Assembly: GCA_944320845.1 (NCBI GenBank)
Contig: CALUJA010000001.1
Location: 186,001-250,000, forward strand
Direction of reading: 5' to 3'
From: an uncultured Phocaeicola sp.
Lineage (GTDB): Bacteria > Bacteroidota > Bacteroidia > Bacteroidales > Bacteroidaceae
Length of the DNA stretch: 64,000 nucleotides
Below, in pieces: positions 62,865 to 64,000 of the stretch. The number at the start of each line of letters is the position of its first letter. The first letter of the stretch is position 1. The translations under genes and the position numbers were made by a program. The notes under the pieces were generated by a model. That model saw only the letters and a list, made by a program, of their open reading frames with translations, did not search any database and was not told the origin of the DNA.

Positions 62865-64000
62865 ATGAGATATTACAGTAAGGCTATGTTGGTAGCCTTG
62901 GCAGCGCTTTGTCTGAATGTATCCGCTTATGCGCAGGATATATCCTTTAAAGTAAGCAACGTAACGGTTAAAGAGGCGATAGAGCAGCTCCATAAATCTA
63001 CAGGCTATTCGTTTGTTTTTTCATCGTCAGACCTTGACACGAACAAGCGTGTGACCATATCGGCAGACAATGCCACCATACAGGAAGTTGTCGGCCAGAT
63101 ACTGAAGGGACAGAAAGGGGTTGGCTATGCAATCCAGGGCAATAAGATTGTCATAAAGAAGACTCGCGGCGTTTCTTCTTCACAGCAGGATGCCGGCAAG
63201 GTTACAGGTCATGTGGCAGACGCTTCGGGCACGCCGGTTATCGGTGCCACAATCATGGAAAAGGGTACTTCCAACGGGACGATTACCGATTACGACGGTA
63301 ATTTTATCCTTGAAGTCTCTGCCAATGCAACCCTCGAAGTGTCTTATATCGGCTATAAGCCGCAGGAGTTTAAGAATGTGTCAGGAAAGAATCTGTCCAT
63401 CGTCTTGAAGGAAGATACGGAAGTGTTGGATGAAGTCGTGGTCGTAGGTTATGGTATCCAGAAGAAGTCGGATTTGACAGGCTCTGTTTCTAATGTGAAG
63501 TCGGAAAAGTTGTTGGAACGCCCTGCAACGACGGTAGAACAGGCACTTGCCGGTAGGGTAGCCGGAGTAAACGTAAGTACCAATTCCGGTCGTCCGGGCG
63601 GACGCACCAATATCCAGATACGTGGATATAGCTCAATCAACGCAAGCAGTACGCCGCTTTATGTTGTCGACGGAATCATCTGGCAGGGAGGAGGCCTCGA
63701 TGCAATCAATCCCAATGACATAGAAAGCATTGATGTATTGAAAGACGCTTCGTCGACGGCTATTTACGGAACGAGAGGCTCTAACGGTGTAATCATCATT
63801 ACGACGAAAAAGGGAAAGAAAGGCGAAAGACCGAGAATCAGTTATGATGCAAACTTTACGGTGAATACGCTGGCTCGTAAGATTGATGTGCTGAACTCGG
63901 AGGAATTCATGCAGGTATGGGAGACCGGTTATAATAATGCGGCGAAGTTTGACCCTACCGGATGGGCTTCGGGCAAGTATGACAAATATAATCCTGCTAC
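62865..64000 (+). CDS. SusC-like TonB-dependent receptor with STN domain (3' end cut off)
   Basis: About 378 codons are visible before the right edge. In order: signal peptide (cleavage near 'AYA-Q', residue 24), and an STN domain (about 26-100, 'ISFKVSNVTVKEAIEQLHKSTGYSFVF') that talks to FecR. A CarboxypepD-like regulatory domain follows (about 110-190, 'VTGHVADASGTPVIGATI', 'TDYDGNFILEV'), then the TonB box region ('DEVVVVGYGIQKKSDLTGSV', about 187-206) and the plug domain ('PATTVEQALAGRVAGVNVSTNS', 'YVVDGI', 'KDASSTAIYGTRGSNGVIIITTKKG'). The barrel begins near the edge. A susD partner is expected downstream but not visible. The substrate is unknown. Confidence 0.95.
   Translation, partial: MRYYSKAMLVALAALCLNVSAYAQDISFKVSNVTVKEAIEQLHKSTGYSFVFSSSDLDTNKRVTISADNATIQEVVGQILKGQKGVGYAIQGNKIVIKKTRGVSSSQQDAGKVTGHVADASGTPVIGATIMEKGTSNGTITDYDGNFILEVSANATLEVSYIGYKPQEFKNVSGKNLSIVLKEDTEVLDEVVVVGYGIQKKSDLTGSVSNVKSEKLLERPATTVEQALAGRVAGVNVSTNSGRPGGRTNIQIRGYSSINASSTPLYVVDGIIWQGGGLDAINPNDIESIDVLKDASSTAIYGTRGSNGVIIITTKKGKKGERPRISYDANFTVNTLARKIDVLNSEEFMQVWETGYNNAAKFDPTGWASGKYDKYNPA

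Overview
The window looks like a chromosomal segment of a gut-type member of the Bacteroidales (Bacteroidaceae-like). Support comes from family content and from promoters. The families include two GH97 alpha-glycosidases of the SusB type, a NigD-like lipoprotein, type III glutamine synthetase, a sigma-70/FecR/SusC-type cluster, a DUF4369/thioredoxin-fold lipoprotein, and a BamA-OmpH cluster. Many genes are preceded by the Bacteroides-type -7 element TAnnTTTG, and two have a well-spaced -33 TTTG. GC is moderately high. No phage, transposase, integrase, CRISPR or rRNA was seen, so most of the window is core genome. The species cannot be named from the sequence alone.

Layout. 1-7 kb: HIT-family protein (cut by the edge), greA, a thioredoxin-fold lipoprotein, pnp, and a first GH97 enzyme. 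7.2-12.2 kb, minus strand: two short groups, PASTA-rluD-ddl and acyltransferase-NigD-rhodanese. 12.3-13.35 kb: a self-contained two-gene unit with a PqqD-like protein and an unusual AT-rich Cys/Trp protein, flanked by its own promoter box and terminator. 13.6-28.65 kb, minus strand: a nitrogen block made of outer-membrane barrel-glnK-amt-glnN and gltB-gltD-asnB-dapF-dapL. This covers ammonium uptake, sensing, assimilation into Gln, Glu and Asn, and the last steps to meso-diaminopimelate.

28.9-41.5 kb: mnmA, a flavodoxin/ferredoxin fusion, ruvB, a flippase, a DEAD-box helicase, a small membrane protein, a CPBP protease, a second GH97, a tiny 29-codon transcription unit, an SGNH acetylesterase, and tRNA-Leu/tRNA-Gly. 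41.5-47.3 kb: pyrE-SRPBCC-argH, prmC-recX-comF, and ribD. 47.5-54.6 kb: an envelope-biogenesis run of DUF6242 lipoprotein, uppS, bamA, two Skp/OmpH chaperones, and murI. 55-60.5 kb: a lone FtsX-type ABC permease and the korAB 2-oxoacid:ferredoxin oxidoreductase. 60.7-64 kb: tRNA-Arg, then an ECF sigma factor, a FecR anti-sigma and the start of a SusC-like receptor with an N-terminal STN signalling domain. That last group is the front of a nutrient-uptake locus that continues past the edge.

The observations most worth a second look are the PqqD-like/Cys-protein pair, the 29-codon mini-gene with its own promoter box and terminator, the structured leader with a tiny ORF in front of the SusC-like gene, and the outer-membrane barrel heading the P-II/Amt operon. 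None is proven to be a new system. Gene starts were adjusted to conserved N termini where the longest open frame over-extended. Promoter and terminator calls come from motif reading only.
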